From an uncultured bacterium (GTDB taxonomy: Bacteria; Bacillota_I; Bacilli_A; RFN20; CAG-826), in assembly GCA_949290395.1 (NCBI GenBank), contig CASERQ010000005.1, forward strand, positions 1 through 64,000: a DNA stretch of 64,000 bases. Reading direction: 5' to 3'. Of the stretch, positions 46,572 to 55,641 are shown one piece after another. Within the stretch, counting starts at the first letter, position 1, and the number at the start of each line of letters is the position of its first letter. The notes beneath the pieces are model-generated. The model was not told where the DNA came from, ran no database searches, and saw only the letters and a list, made by a program, of their open reading frames with translations. A program made the position numbers and the translations under genes.

Positions 46572-47528
46572 ATGAATTTGATTGAATTAAATAACACAAA
46601 AGAATTATTGAAAGAAATCTCTCGTAAATTTGATTCTTTTAATGTCAGGTGGGCCATTGGAGGCTCCTTGCTTTTATACTTTTATAATATTGTTGAAGAA
46701 TTTCATGATATCGATATTGTAGTAGATATCGAGGATGCTATAAAAGCGAAAGAAATTTTAAGTGAATTAGGCGTCTTCCAAGAACAAAAATGTAAACTAA
46801 ACTATTTAACAACACACTTTTATGAATTCAATATAAATGGCATTGATATTGATCTCATTGGAGGATTCGCAATCAAAAAGGAAGATAAAATTTATGATTG
46901 TTCTTTTAATAGTGAAATCGTGGATTCTTATGTAAAAATCGATGATAAATTTATACCATTAGATTCACTTAAAAAATGGGCAAAATATTATGCTCTCATG
47001 GATAGAGAAACAAAAGTAAATCTCATTGAAACTTATTTAAGTGAAGGACATAGAGAGATAACAAATATTCTAAAAGTTAAAAGATATAAAAAAGCAAATT
47101 CCTCTGATGTAGTTTCTTTAATTAAAAAATCAATTCGCGAATCTTGTTATAAAGACTATAATGACATAGAGTTAAACGCTTGGATTGACGCTGTTGAAGA
47201 AAGCAAAATTGACAAATCTTTTAGTAATAGCTTTTCTTGCCTGCTATATTATCAAAGACAACTTGTTGCTTGCGGCAATGTTGATTTTAATGGTTATATT
47301 GACTATTTCTATGTAGATCAAATTTTTCAAGGGACTGGCTTTGGCAAGTTTTTGTTAAAACAACTTGAACACATTAAAGTTAAGGAATTCACTTCCTATG
47401 TTTCCTTGACCGCCTTACCTTTTTTTGAATCAATGGGGTATGAGGTGTTAAAGAAAAATAAAGTAGTTAGAAACGGAATAACACTTAAAAATTTTCTTGT
47501 AGGAAAATCAAAAAGTTTGCAAAACTAA
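46572..47528 (+). CDS. nucleotidyltransferase-GNAT acetyltransferase fusion
   Basis: A 318-residue protein. Residues about 10-150 form a polymerase-beta-type nucleotidyltransferase with GGSLLLYFY near residue 31, the metal pair HDIDIVVDIE near 46 and a third acidic strand INGIDIDLIGG. Residues about 168-318 are a GNAT acetyltransferase with DYFYVDQIFQGTGFGKFLLKQL near 241. The first half resembles aminoglycoside nucleotidyltransferase-like proteins. The fusion of both transfer activities is unusual. No ribosome site is seen; TAAAAT lies 6 bases before the ATG. It is the only intact gene between three broken ones. Confidence 0.75.
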   Translation: MNLIELNNTKELLKEISRKFDSFNVRWAIGGSLLLYFYNIVEEFHDIDIVVDIEDAIKAKEILSELGVFQEQKCKLNYLTTHFYEFNINGIDIDLIGGFAIKKEDKIYDCSFNSEIVDSYVKIDDKFIPLDSLKKWAKYYALMDRETKVNLIETYLSEGHREITNILKVKRYKKANSSDVVSLIKKSIRESCYKDYNDIELNAWIDAVEESKIDKSFSNSFSCLLYYQRQLVACGNVDFNGYIDYFYVDQIFQGTGFGKFLLKQLEHIKVKEFTSYVSLTALPFFESMGYEVLKKNKVVRNGITLKNFLVGKSKSLQN

Positions 47529-47556
47529 CTTATTTTAAAGAAAAAGTAGAACAATT

Positions 47557-48184
47557 ATGTTAAATAAAGATCTTGTATTTCCCAATGAATTTAAAACTTC
47601 AGTTTATTTAAAAAATGTAATTAAAGCCAAAAATATCCATGTTGGAAACTATACTTACTATGATTGTCCAAGTGGTGATCCATTAGAATTTGAAACCAAA
47701 AATGTTCTTTTTAATTATGAGATATTTGGCGATCGATTAATAATTGGCAACTTTTATTATGGGAGCAGCCAACCATCGATTAAATTCGATTTCAACATAT
47801 CCATTTAATATTATGAATGAAAAATGGGCGAAAAATTCTACTCCTCATATTAAAGAATTGCCTCATAAGAGTGATATAGTCGTTGGTAACGATGTATGGA
47901 TTGGACATAAAGCAACTATCATGTCAGGAGTTAAAATAGGGGATGGAGCAATAATAGGAGCTTATTCTGTTGTAACAAAAGATATTCCACCATACGCCAT
48001 AGCTGTAGGCAATCCGGTGAGAGTTGTCAAATATCGTTTCGATGATGAAATGATTGATCTTTTGCTTAAGTATAAATGGCGGTTCAAAGAAGAAGATGAA
48101 ATAGAAATAATCTTGCCTATTTTAATATCTTCTGACTTAAATGTTGTAAAGAATTTTCTTAAAAAAGAGTTGAGTTTGACGTAG
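47557..48184 (+). pseudogene. Vat-like xenobiotic (streptogramin-type) acetyltransferase, broken
   Basis: The first frame gives the N-terminal region (IHVGNYTYYDCPSGDPLEF, then FGDRLIIG). The second frame resumes with [20 protein letters not shown], including the catalytic His in ANHR, and the hexapeptide repeats ([21 protein letters not shown]). Roughly eight residues (KFC-x-IASG in relatives) are missing at 47744-47760 and the frame changes, so a small deletion inactivated it. It would have acetylated streptogramin A or a similar compound. Confidence 0.82.
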
Positions 48185-48187
48185 TTT

Positions 48188-48982
48188 TTAAGATTTTAAC
48201 AAGCCAAATTTAATTAAAGCTTTATAAATACCATCGTTTTCAATTGTATCTGTTACGTAGTAAGCAGCTTCTTTTGCCTCTTCTTTTCCGTTTCCTAAAC
48301 AGACGCCATACTTAACTAGATTGAACATTGAAATATCGTTTACATCATCACCAAAAGCCATTGCATTTTCTGGCTTGAGATTTAAGTAATTTAAAATCGC
48401 ATTAATCCCTTTACTCTTAAGAAATTCTATAGGAGTTAATTCAACATTATTTTCTGCAAATCTATTAAAAAGCAAACCATATTTTGCTGATTCAGCTTTA
48501 AGAGTTTCATCATCTTTTTCTTCTGAAAAAATTTGAATTGCTAAAAGTGATTCATCTTTATAATCTTTTATAGGCAGCGGATAAGGTTCATAGAAAACTT
48601 CATAAAAATTATCAATAAGATTTTTATTTTCTTCTTTTATATAAGTATCGTATTGGCCAATAAGATTATATCCAAAATGATTACTGTCTAAGAATTTGAT
48701 TAAATTATTGGAGTAATCTTTACTAATAAAATCTGCATAGAGAGTGTTGCCATCAATCATGGCCGCTCCACCATTTGACACTATAAATCCATCAAAAGGA
48801 ATTAGTTCAAATGTGTGTAATTCCTTTAAAGCGTAATAAGTACGAGCAGAATTGATTACAATCTTAATTCCTTGTTTGTGTAGTTTGTTTAAAGCCAAAA
48901 TTGTACTTTGAGTAAATGTTCTTGTTTTATGATCAAAGAGTGTCCAATCAAAGTCAAAAAATATAATTTTAATTTCATCCAT
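48188..48982 (-). CDS. HAD-superfamily Cof-type phosphatase
   Basis: A 264-residue haloacid-dehalogenase phosphatase of the Cof/YidA type, probably acting on sugar phosphates, PLP or flavin nucleotides. Motif I is DFDWTLFD near residue 10, motif II NSAR near 44, and motif IV GDDVNDISMF near 217. The C2 cap lies in the middle. TTTACA-17-TATATT ends 6 bases before the ATG, suggesting a leaderless message. The gene ends 3 bases from the convergent Vat-like pseudogene. Confidence 0.92.
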   Translation of the reverse strand: MDEIKIIFFDFDWTLFDHKTRTFTQSTILALNKLHKQGIKIVINSARTYYALKELHTFELIPFDGFIVSNGGAAMIDGNTLYADFISKDYSNNLIKFLDSNHFGYNLIGQYDTYIKEENKNLIDNFYEVFYEPYPLPIKDYKDESLLAIQIFSEEKDDETLKAESAKYGLLFNRFAENNVELTPIEFLKSKGINAILNYLNLKPENAMAFGDDVNDISMFNLVKYGVCLGNGKEEAKEAAYYVTDTIENDGIYKALIKFGLLKS

Positions 48983-48988
48983 GAAGTT

Positions 48989-49017
48989 AATATAAATAAA
49001 GTGAAGTTATTTGTAAA
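48989..49017 (-). promoter_or_regulatory. promoter of the HAD gene, apparently leaderless
   Basis: On the minus strand TTTACA, 17 bases, TATATT, then AACTTC and ATG. Both hexamers and the spacing fit sigma-A, and the start codon coincides with the expected +1. Confidence 0.65.
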
Positions 49018-49089
49018 TTAACTATTTAAGAAACTTTTTTCCTTAATTATTAAAGTAGAAAAAAATATACTTATATAGAGGTAAGCTTT

Positions 49090-50289
49090 ATGACTAAAGA
49101 AATTAAGGATAATGAAATTCCTAATTACGATGAATTCGAAGAAGGAAAGGATAATAATGAATCTTCAGACTTTGAATTGATTGGTGGGGTATCGAAGGAA
49201 GAACAAGAATTATTTGATTTGTATGATTTATATGATGCAACTGATGATATTGAAGAAGCTATTAAATACGGTAAAGAAATAATTAAGCGTGAACCAGATT
49301 ATTTTGGAATGAGGACAGAAGTATTCTTTTTAGAAAACAGACACCTAAGTAAAGAAGATTCCCTTATTAAGTATATTGAATTCTTCAATAAAGAAAAAAT
49401 CGATTTCTATAAATTTAACGAAATAAAAGAAGAAGACATTTTTAAAAATGAGCCTTTAAGTTTATATGGCTACCATAAGAATCGCGGCTTTTTTAGATTA
49501 ATTTATTGGATTATTCGTTATGCGATGGAATTGGGAAAATTGGATATTGCTGAAGAATTTGCTAAACTTTCTCTTGAATTAAATGAAAACGATAATCTTG
49601 GGACAAGATTTTTGGCTGGATATATTTACTTGGGTAAGGAAAATTATCAAGCAATAGAAGATTTAAAAGAAAAATATGATGATTCTGAGTTACAAATCGC
49701 TTCCCCTTTTGCTAAATATTTTAAAGATGGAGATGAACTAAATTTTATTAGAAACATTTTCAGTTGTAACATTTATTTAGCGTTTCTAATTGCAAATAAA
49801 TTAAAAATTCCAAAGAAGGTCTATAAAGCTATTTCCGAAGTTCATTCCTATGAGCATAATACAATTGAGCATGCTGTTCTCATTTATAATGAATTATTCC
49901 CTGCATTAAACAATAATCAAATTATGATGATTAACAAAATTGCAAAATCGAAAAAAGTTTATTATGAATTAGTTGGAAATATGATTGATAAAAAATTGGA
50001 CCTGCTAAATTGGTTAAACTATTTATATGAACGTTTTTATAGTAGAGACAGTCTTAAAATTGAAGAAGTAAAAAACGTTGCTAGAGGCATTGGAAAAGGG
50101 AAAACAGTCAATTACCATAAAAATTATTTTTATGGATCGTTTAAAAACAGAGAAGAGGACTTAGATAATGGCTTAGAATTTCTATTTGTTAATAAACTTA
50201 TTGAAGTTAGTTATAGGAATAAAACCATAAATCCTAATTATGCAGGTTATATATTGCTTAAAAGTATCAATAAAAATTTTTGGTACTAA
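49090..50289 (+). CDS. uncharacterised helical-repeat (TPR-like) protein
   Basis: A 399-residue cytoplasmic protein. It has an acidic N-terminus (1-35), then helical repeats with TPR-like spacing (DIEEAIKYGKEIIKREPDYFG near 55; LDIAEEFAKLSLELNENDNLG near 155). The C-terminal 150 residues are less regular. GAGG precedes the ATG. No catalytic motif and no family are recognised. An SDR gene follows after 24 bases. Confidence 0.6.
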   Translation: MTKEIKDNEIPNYDEFEEGKDNNESSDFELIGGVSKEEQELFDLYDLYDATDDIEEAIKYGKEIIKREPDYFGMRTEVFFLENRHLSKEDSLIKYIEFFNKEKIDFYKFNEIKEEDIFKNEPLSLYGYHKNRGFFRLIYWIIRYAMELGKLDIAEEFAKLSLELNENDNLGTRFLAGYIYLGKENYQAIEDLKEKYDDSELQIASPFAKYFKDGDELNFIRNIFSCNIYLAFLIANKLKIPKKVYKAISEVHSYEHNTIEHAVLIYNELFPALNNNQIMMINKIAKSKKVYYELVGNMIDKKLDLLNWLNYLYERFYSRDSLKIEEVKNVARGIGKGKTVNYHKNYFYGSFKNREEDLDNGLEFLFVNKLIEVSYRNKTINPNYAGYILLKSINKNFWY

Positions 50290-50313
50290 TTTTTATAGAG
50301 GTGAATAGATATT

Positions 50314-51090
50314 ATGGAATACACATTAATAACCGGAGCTGCAAGTGGCCTAGGAAATTCATTTGCTAAACTTTATGCAAAAGACAAAGAAAATTTAATT
50401 TTAGTTGACATTAACGAGGAAAAACTTCAAAAAGCGACAGAAGAATTAAAAACTATTAATTCTGAAATTGATATTCTTACCTATGTAGCCGATGTTTCTA
50501 ATATCGACAGATTAAAAGAAATTGTTAAAGACATCGATGATAAAAATTTATTTGTTTCTCGTTTAATTAATTCAGCCGGATTTGGTGATCGAGAAGATTT
50601 TTTAAAGATGAATATCGATAAGCAAATCAAAATGACAGAAGTTAATTGCAACGCTTTATTATATTTGTGTCACGCTTTTGGAACTAAAATGGCTATGGCA
50701 AGAAACGGCCATATCATTAATGTTTCATCAATTGCTGGTTTTATCCCTGGACCTTACATGTGTACATATCATGCAACAAAAGGATATGTATATCTTTTAA
50801 GTGAATCAATTGCTTATGAGCTTAAAAAGTTCGATGTAAAAGTTTTAACTTTATGTCCTGGGCCATTTAATTCAAACTTTGTTAAAGAAGCACACAATGA
50901 CTTTACTTTTAAAAAGATAAAACCATTAGAATCAAGTGAAGTTGCATTAAAAGCGTATAAAGCTTCTAAAAAAGGCAAAAGAATTCTTATTACTGGTATG
51001 AAGAATAAGTTAACTATTTTCATTACTCGTTTAGCACCTAGAAGACTTATTACAATGGTCAGTGCTAAGAATATGAAACCTAATGCCTAA
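50314..51090 (+). CDS. short-chain dehydrogenase/reductase
   Basis: A 258-residue classical SDR, NAD(P)-dependent. TGAASGLG (residue 7) binds the cofactor, with Asp in LVDINEEK suggesting NAD preference. Catalytic Ser is in NVSSIAG near 140 and Tyr-Lys in TYHATKGY near 154. PGP follows in LCPGPFNS. The C-terminal lysine-rich tail is hydrophobic. GAGGTG lies before the ATG. Substrate unknown; the tail resembles DltE/steroid-type SDRs acting on lipids, which is a guess. Confidence 0.9.
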   Translation: MEYTLITGAASGLGNSFAKLYAKDKENLILVDINEEKLQKATEELKTINSEIDILTYVADVSNIDRLKEIVKDIDDKNLFVSRLINSAGFGDREDFLKMNIDKQIKMTEVNCNALLYLCHAFGTKMAMARNGHIINVSSIAGFIPGPYMCTYHATKGYVYLLSESIAYELKKFDVKVLTLCPGPFNSNFVKEAHNDFTFKKIKPLESSEVALKAYKASKKGKRILITGMKNKLTIFITRLAPRRLITMVSAKNMKPNA

Positions 51091-51191
51091 AGTTTTTTTA
51101 TTCACAATCTTTCTTATATAGTAAAAAAATTTAATAAGAGTAGAATATTTCTCACAGGGGTTAATTTTTCTTTAAAAGTAGTGAGGATTTT

Positions 51192-51821
51192 ATGAAAAAG
51201 AAAAATTGGATTTCAAAATCAGTAAGTTTAGTTACTTCAATTCTTTTAATTGTCCTTGGAGTTTTAGCAATTTTTGCAAAAGATTTTTTTTCATCTGCTC
51301 TTGGATTAATTAGTGGAATCTTTTTAATCGCGATTGGTGTTTTAAGTATTGTATACGCAGTAGCCATTAAAAAGATGATCCTTGGTAGCGGATGGTTAAT
51401 AGTCCAGGGCATTCTTGCTATTGTTTTAGGTATTGCTTTAGCAACTATTCAAGACGCTTCAATTACTGCTATCTCTATGATTTTAGCTACATGGTTAGTA
51501 ATAAGAGGTGTAGCTAAAATGTGGGATTCAACAACATTGAGAAGATTTAGAGTTTCAACGCGGTGCTTAACTCTTACTCTTGGGGCTCTTTATTTTATTC
51601 TTGGTATTCTTCTTTATATCTTTAACTCGTTTACTAACGACTTAATAATTGTTTTAATTGGTGTTTTCTTTATAGTAAGCGGTTGTTTAAACATCGTTGA
51701 ACTCTTTGACATTTCTAAAAGAGAAAAACGTGAAGAAAGAATTATTAATTCGCTTAACAAATCTATCGATAATGATGTTGACCACATTGATATCGATTTT
51801 ACAAAAGATAAGAAAGATTAA
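51192..51821 (+). CDS. HdeD/DUF308-like membrane protein
   Basis: A 209-residue protein with six membrane helices in pairs, each with small-residue runs (SILLIVLGVLAIFAKDFFS, then LGLISGIFLIAIGVLSIV). This is the repeating pattern of DUF308/HdeD. The C-terminal 35 residues are charged and cytoplasmic. The function is unknown in Firmicutes; HdeD in enterobacteria is linked to acid stress. It appears to be a single gene. Confidence 0.82.
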   Translation: MKKKNWISKSVSLVTSILLIVLGVLAIFAKDFFSSALGLISGIFLIAIGVLSIVYAVAIKKMILGSGWLIVQGILAIVLGIALATIQDASITAISMILATWLVIRGVAKMWDSTTLRRFRVSTRCLTLTLGALYFILGILLYIFNSFTNDLIIVLIGVFFIVSGCLNIVELFDISKREKREERIINSLNKSIDNDVDHIDIDFTKDKKD

Positions 51822-52367
51822 ACTAAGTGCATTTTTAAAAAGCAGTAGTAATTCCAATACTCGCCAACTTAGAATTCTTTTCGCCTTATAAAATTGCAGT
51901 TTTTAATAAAGGTTTATTACTTATCTTGATTAAATCTTTGACTTCAAACTTTCTAAGCGTTAACGAAGTCAGAATTAATGCTAGAAAAGTTTAGATTTAA
52001 GCTTAGACAAGTTAAGAAACCTTTTGGAAACTATTAAGTGTAAAAAAAGAAGGTGTTTGGTCCACTGATAGTTTCCAAAAAGTTTCTTCTACTAATACAA
52101 AATAAGTAATTTCTAAAATAATTTAAAAAATCTAATGTTACTGGTAAAAAATTACTTCAAAGAATAAAACTAATTTTCTCTTCTTGATAATTAATACAAG
52201 TTCTGCAGGGATTTTGTTGGGAAAAAATATATATTTTGTATTGTTTTTTTGAAATTATATTTTCTAGTTCAAAATTATTCAAAACAAAACAAAAAAATCA
52301 TAAAAGTTGATTAACTTTTTAAAAACAATACTTTTTCTAGATTAATTATTATAAAGATAATAGAATA
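51822..52367. other. 546-base noncoding region before the polysaccharide locus
   Basis: No convincing gene lies here on either strand. It contains a long inverted repeat (52014-52088) and shorter arms CTAAGC (near 51953) and GCTTAG (near 52000), so part of it could be a structured RNA. The last 50 bases hold a GATAAT (52356-52361) before the first membrane gene. Confidence 0.5.
52014..52088. repeat. 21-base inverted repeat with 33-base loop
   Basis: AAGAAACCTTTTGGAAACTA(T) at 52014-52034 matches the reverse complement of 52068-52088 except one position. The whole is 75 bases. On the minus strand the odd position is a G-T wobble, so a minus-strand RNA would pair fully. It could be a small structured RNA, a MITE-like relic or a terminator without T tract. 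Confidence 0.7.
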
Positions 52368-52376
52368 GTGCTTGCT

Positions 52377-53780
52377 ATGAAAATTGATAAGGCAAGGATT
52401 TATTCATATATTTATTTTTTCTTGATAGCTCTATTTATAGGTTTATCAACTTTATATATCCAAGGAATGGTATCTAGCATTGGTAGTTTTCCTCCTTTTA
52501 ATAAAGGATTTGAAAACATTGAACTACCTTTAATTATTACTTCGCCAATTCTTCTAACGATACTATTTGGATTAATCATGTTTTATGCTTATAAAACAAA
52601 ACTTTTTAAGTTTAACGCTAGAAACATAATTATAATCGCTGGATTCCTTGTAATGTTTCTTTACATGGCGCTTATTATCTTTTTAAAAGATGCAACGCAT
52701 GCCTATAACATTGCTTATCAAGGAGTGAATGATTTACCTAGTTTAAAAGAAAAGCTATATTCTTTATTTAGTTTTTATTTAAATTTACTTGCGATATTTA
52801 CACTCTTAAAATTTCTTAAACCTGTTAAAGGATATAAAGAAGTAACTATTGTTGTTTTGTCTGTTTTTATATTAATAGCAGTTGCTGCAATTATTTATTC
52901 TTTAATTTTTGAAATTGATAAATATGCTAATTTTGATTTAGTTGATGATTTATATGATAAACCTTATAGCAATCTTATAATGTCTTTCTTCTATATCGGG
53001 AATAGCTTTGGACATACTGTATATAACGCAATTCTTTCAATTGTTGTAATGGGATTTTTATTTAGAAAAGATTATATTCATTTATTTACTTTAATCTTCT
53101 TCCCATTTGTTTTTTACAGCAATTGTAGAGCTTCGATTCTTTCGACTATTTTCCTTTTATTTTTAACTTTACTTGTTTGTTTTGTTAGAAGTTATAAGAA
53201 AAATATGGTGAAGTTTTATATTTTAGGCGCAATCTTCTTCTTAATATTAGGACTTTTAATAATTGATATTGGTTATTATCCTCTTGTTACTTATACTCTT
53301 GAAGATGGATCAACAACTTTAAAAGCAATGCTTGATGATATGATTGTTTCTTTTGAAGAAGATAGACTTGGAATTATTTATGATGTTATAAAAATTGATC
53401 CACTTGATAGATTCTTAGGTTTTGGCTTTGGTCCTAACTATATTGTTAGTAGAACTTATGGCTATTATTATTATGTTCATAATGCAATTTATGAAGTTTT
53501 AATGATTGGAGGCGTTCCTTTCTTCTTATTCATTGGTTTAATCTTTGCTGTTATGTTTTATCGCTTTTTCTTATATCGCTTTAAAACAAGAGATTCATTA
53601 TATTTATCTTTATTTATAATTTTATTAATCACTGAAACTATATATGGTTTATTTGAAAGTCACGTAACCTTAATATTTGATTATCAGGGAATGGTTTTAT
53701 CTATTTTAATTATCGGTCTTCCTAAACTTTTCTTTGAAGCTGACATAAATGGTAAAAACGAAAATTATATTAGAATGTAA
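52377..53780 (+). CDS. O-antigen ligase/Wzy-like membrane protein, first of a tandem pair
   Basis: About 467 residues with around eleven membrane helices. A large extracytoplasmic loop is near residues 305-370 (DMIVSFEEDRLGIIYDVIK, then FGPNYIVSRTYGYYYYVHNAIYEVLMIGGVP), the usual place in Wzy/WaaL proteins. H-N-x-x-Y-E in this loop is typical. It probably polymerises or ligates lipid-linked glycan at the outer face. The ATG has no ribosome site; an in-frame GTG at 52368 lies 6 bases after GATAAT and may be the true, leaderless start. A close paralog follows. Confidence 0.82.
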   Translation: MKIDKARIYSYIYFFLIALFIGLSTLYIQGMVSSIGSFPPFNKGFENIELPLIITSPILLTILFGLIMFYAYKTKLFKFNARNIIIIAGFLVMFLYMALIIFLKDATHAYNIAYQGVNDLPSLKEKLYSLFSFYLNLLAIFTLLKFLKPVKGYKEVTIVVLSVFILIAVAAIIYSLIFEIDKYANFDLVDDLYDKPYSNLIMSFFYIGNSFGHTVYNAILSIVVMGFLFRKDYIHLFTLIFFPFVFYSNCRASILSTIFLLFLTLLVCFVRSYKKNMVKFYILGAIFFLILGLLIIDIGYYPLVTYTLEDGSTTLKAMLDDMIVSFEEDRLGIIYDVIKIDPLDRFLGFGFGPNYIVSRTYGYYYYVHNAIYEVLMIGGVPFFLFIGLIFAVMFYRFFLYRFKTRDSLYLSLFIILLITETIYGLFESHVTLIFDYQGMVLSILIIGLPKLFFEADINGKNENYIRM

Positions 53781-53887
53781 GCATAAATTTTTCAAAAAAC
53801 TTGCAAAACTTAAACATTTTTTTTGAAATAATTCTCTTATCTAGTTCATTTTAAGGCTTTAGAAAACCTTACTTTTTATTTAGATTA

Positions 53888-53901
53888 TGAAAACGCTTTC
53901 C
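53888..53901 (+). promoter_or_regulatory. cre-like site before the second Wzy-like gene
   Basis: TGAAAACGCTTTCC matches the consensus TGWAANCGNTNWCA except the last base. It lies between the expected -35 and the GATAAT -10 (53909-53914), where CcpA would block the promoter. Confidence 0.55.
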
Positions 53902-53917
53902 AAAAGTAGATAATACT

Positions 53918-53940
53918 CTTTAATTGTTTTACAATTAAAG
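53918..53940 (+). promoter_or_regulatory. 10-bp hairpin abutting a start codon
   Basis: CTTTAATTGT and ACAATTAAAG pair perfectly around TTT, ending 2 bases before ATG 53943. The only weak ribosome-site bases (AAAG) are in the stem. It may be an operator at the transcription start, or it may limit translation. Confidence 0.65.
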
Positions 53941-53942
53941 CG

Positions 53943-55610
53943 ATGGAAAAAAGAAGTACAAGTTTGAGGGGGCTTATATATCTTGTTCTTGTTGCTATAG
54001 CTATTATAGCTTCTTTTGTTTACGGTTCACTAATGGAATCAAACATTGGTTCTTTTGATGAATATGGGCCAAGAATGCCTCTTTTACCATTATATGCAAT
54101 AATCTTAATTCCAATTTTAATCACTTTATATTTTGTCTTTTTAAACATTGCTTCTTTAAAACTTAAGTTTACAAGATGGAAATGGGAAAACACAGTTTTT
54201 ATACTCTTAATCATCTTTTTTACGATTTACATGCTCGTTCTTTGTTTAACAAGCGATGTAAGCGATTCGATTAATCCTAATTTTCCTTTAAAAGATGAAC
54301 TACCTACATTAAACGAAAGAATTTGGGGATTTTTCTCTTTTTATTTAGGACTCCTTAATATTTATGCATTTTTATTTTTAATTAAACCAGTCGATGGTTA
54401 TAAAACTTTTGTAACTTTAATCTTACTTGCTTTAATCATGTATGCAGTTGCTGCAATCATTTATTCCTTAATTGTTGAATGGGATAAATATGTAAACTTT
54501 AAAGGTTTTGAAGATATTTACGATAAACCTTATGAGAATTATATTTTTTCATTTTTTGCGATTGGAAATATATTTGGACATACTTTATTTGCGGCGATTA
54601 TTGCTTTAATCGCGCTTTCAATGTTTTATAGAAAATATTGGATTTTATTCTTTATTTTATTTTTTCTTCCATTTGTTGTTTATTCAAACTGCAGAGTTGC
54701 TTTAATAGGGTGCGCGATTTTAATTTTAGGAATTGTTATTTATCTTTATATTAGAAGTTATAAATATTGTAGATGGCTATTTTATGTTTTAACTGTAATC
54801 CTTGTTTCAGCTGCAATTCTTCTAGTTGTTGATTTATTTATTTATAACTTTATTTATATTGAGTTTGGAAATGGCAAACACTTATCAATAAAAGAACTTT
54901 TTGATTCTGTTGTTAACTCTTTTAAAAACGATCGTTTAAACATTATTGAAAAAGTTCCTGTATCAACAAGCGATATCTTATTAGGAGTTGGCTATGGAAT
55001 TCAATTTTTCCTTCCACGCACATATGGCCATCATTATTATTTTCATAACGTTGTTTATGAGGTTTTGATGGCAGGTGGTGTTCCTTATTTAATTTTCTTA
55101 TTAGTTATATTAATTTATATTTTTGTTAAAGCAATTATCTTCGCTAAAAGAAATCGTAATTATCATCCTTTAGGATTTTTCTTAATTGTTTTTGGAGCTT
55201 CAGTCTTCTATGGATTATTTGAATCACACGTTCCTTTATTTAACAATTATATAGGTATTGTTATGGGTTTTTTCCTTGTGCTCCTTCCAAATCTTTTTAT
55301 GAATGAAAAGTGGAAAACTAACTTTGCAACAAAAGAAAGTGGCATTATTAAAAATGGCGGAAGTATTGTTTTTGATGTTTACTATTTATTTGATGAATCA
55401 AAAGCAACTGAGTTTAAAGAAATGGCCAACCTAAATGACAACATTATTAATATTTTAAAAAAGTTTTGCAGGGATTTTTCGTTAGATGCCACATGGAAAA
55501 TAGATTTATGTTTAAATAAAAAAGGAGATTATTTTCAAAATGATTATTCAATAAATAACGTAAATGTTTCTTTTGATTATGAAAATAAGATATTAAAAAT
55601 AAGTCTCTAG
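53943..55610 (+). CDS. O-antigen ligase/Wzy-like membrane protein with cytoplasmic tail, second of a tandem pair
   Basis: The membrane part (residues 1-455) parallels the upstream gene along its whole length: a similar first loop (NIGSFDEYGPRMPL against SIGSFPPFNKGF), YDKPYENYIFSFFAIGN and the loop RTYGHHYYFHNVVYEVLMAGGVP. So the pair arose by duplication. The last ~95 residues (after NLFMNEKWK) are soluble and absent from the first copy (IVFDVYYLFDESKATEFKEM onward); I do not recognise them. A cre-like site, a GATAAT box and a hairpin lie directly upstream, so this copy probably has its own control. Confidence 0.82.
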   Translation: MEKRSTSLRGLIYLVLVAIAIIASFVYGSLMESNIGSFDEYGPRMPLLPLYAIILIPILITLYFVFLNIASLKLKFTRWKWENTVFILLIIFFTIYMLVLCLTSDVSDSINPNFPLKDELPTLNERIWGFFSFYLGLLNIYAFLFLIKPVDGYKTFVTLILLALIMYAVAAIIYSLIVEWDKYVNFKGFEDIYDKPYENYIFSFFAIGNIFGHTLFAAIIALIALSMFYRKYWILFFILFFLPFVVYSNCRVALIGCAILILGIVIYLYIRSYKYCRWLFYVLTVILVSAAILLVVDLFIYNFIYIEFGNGKHLSIKELFDSVVNSFKNDRLNIIEKVPVSTSDILLGVGYGIQFFLPRTYGHHYYFHNVVYEVLMAGGVPYLIFLLVILIYIFVKAIIFAKRNRNYHPLGFFLIVFGASVFYGLFESHVPLFNNYIGIVMGFFLVLLPNLFMNEKWKTNFATKESGIIKNGGSIVFDVYYLFDESKATEFKEMANLNDNIINILKKFCRDFSLDATWKIDLCLNKKGDYFQNDYSINNVNVSFDYENKILKISL

Positions 55611-55641
55611 AGTGATAATTTTTAAAAGTTTATTAAACTAT

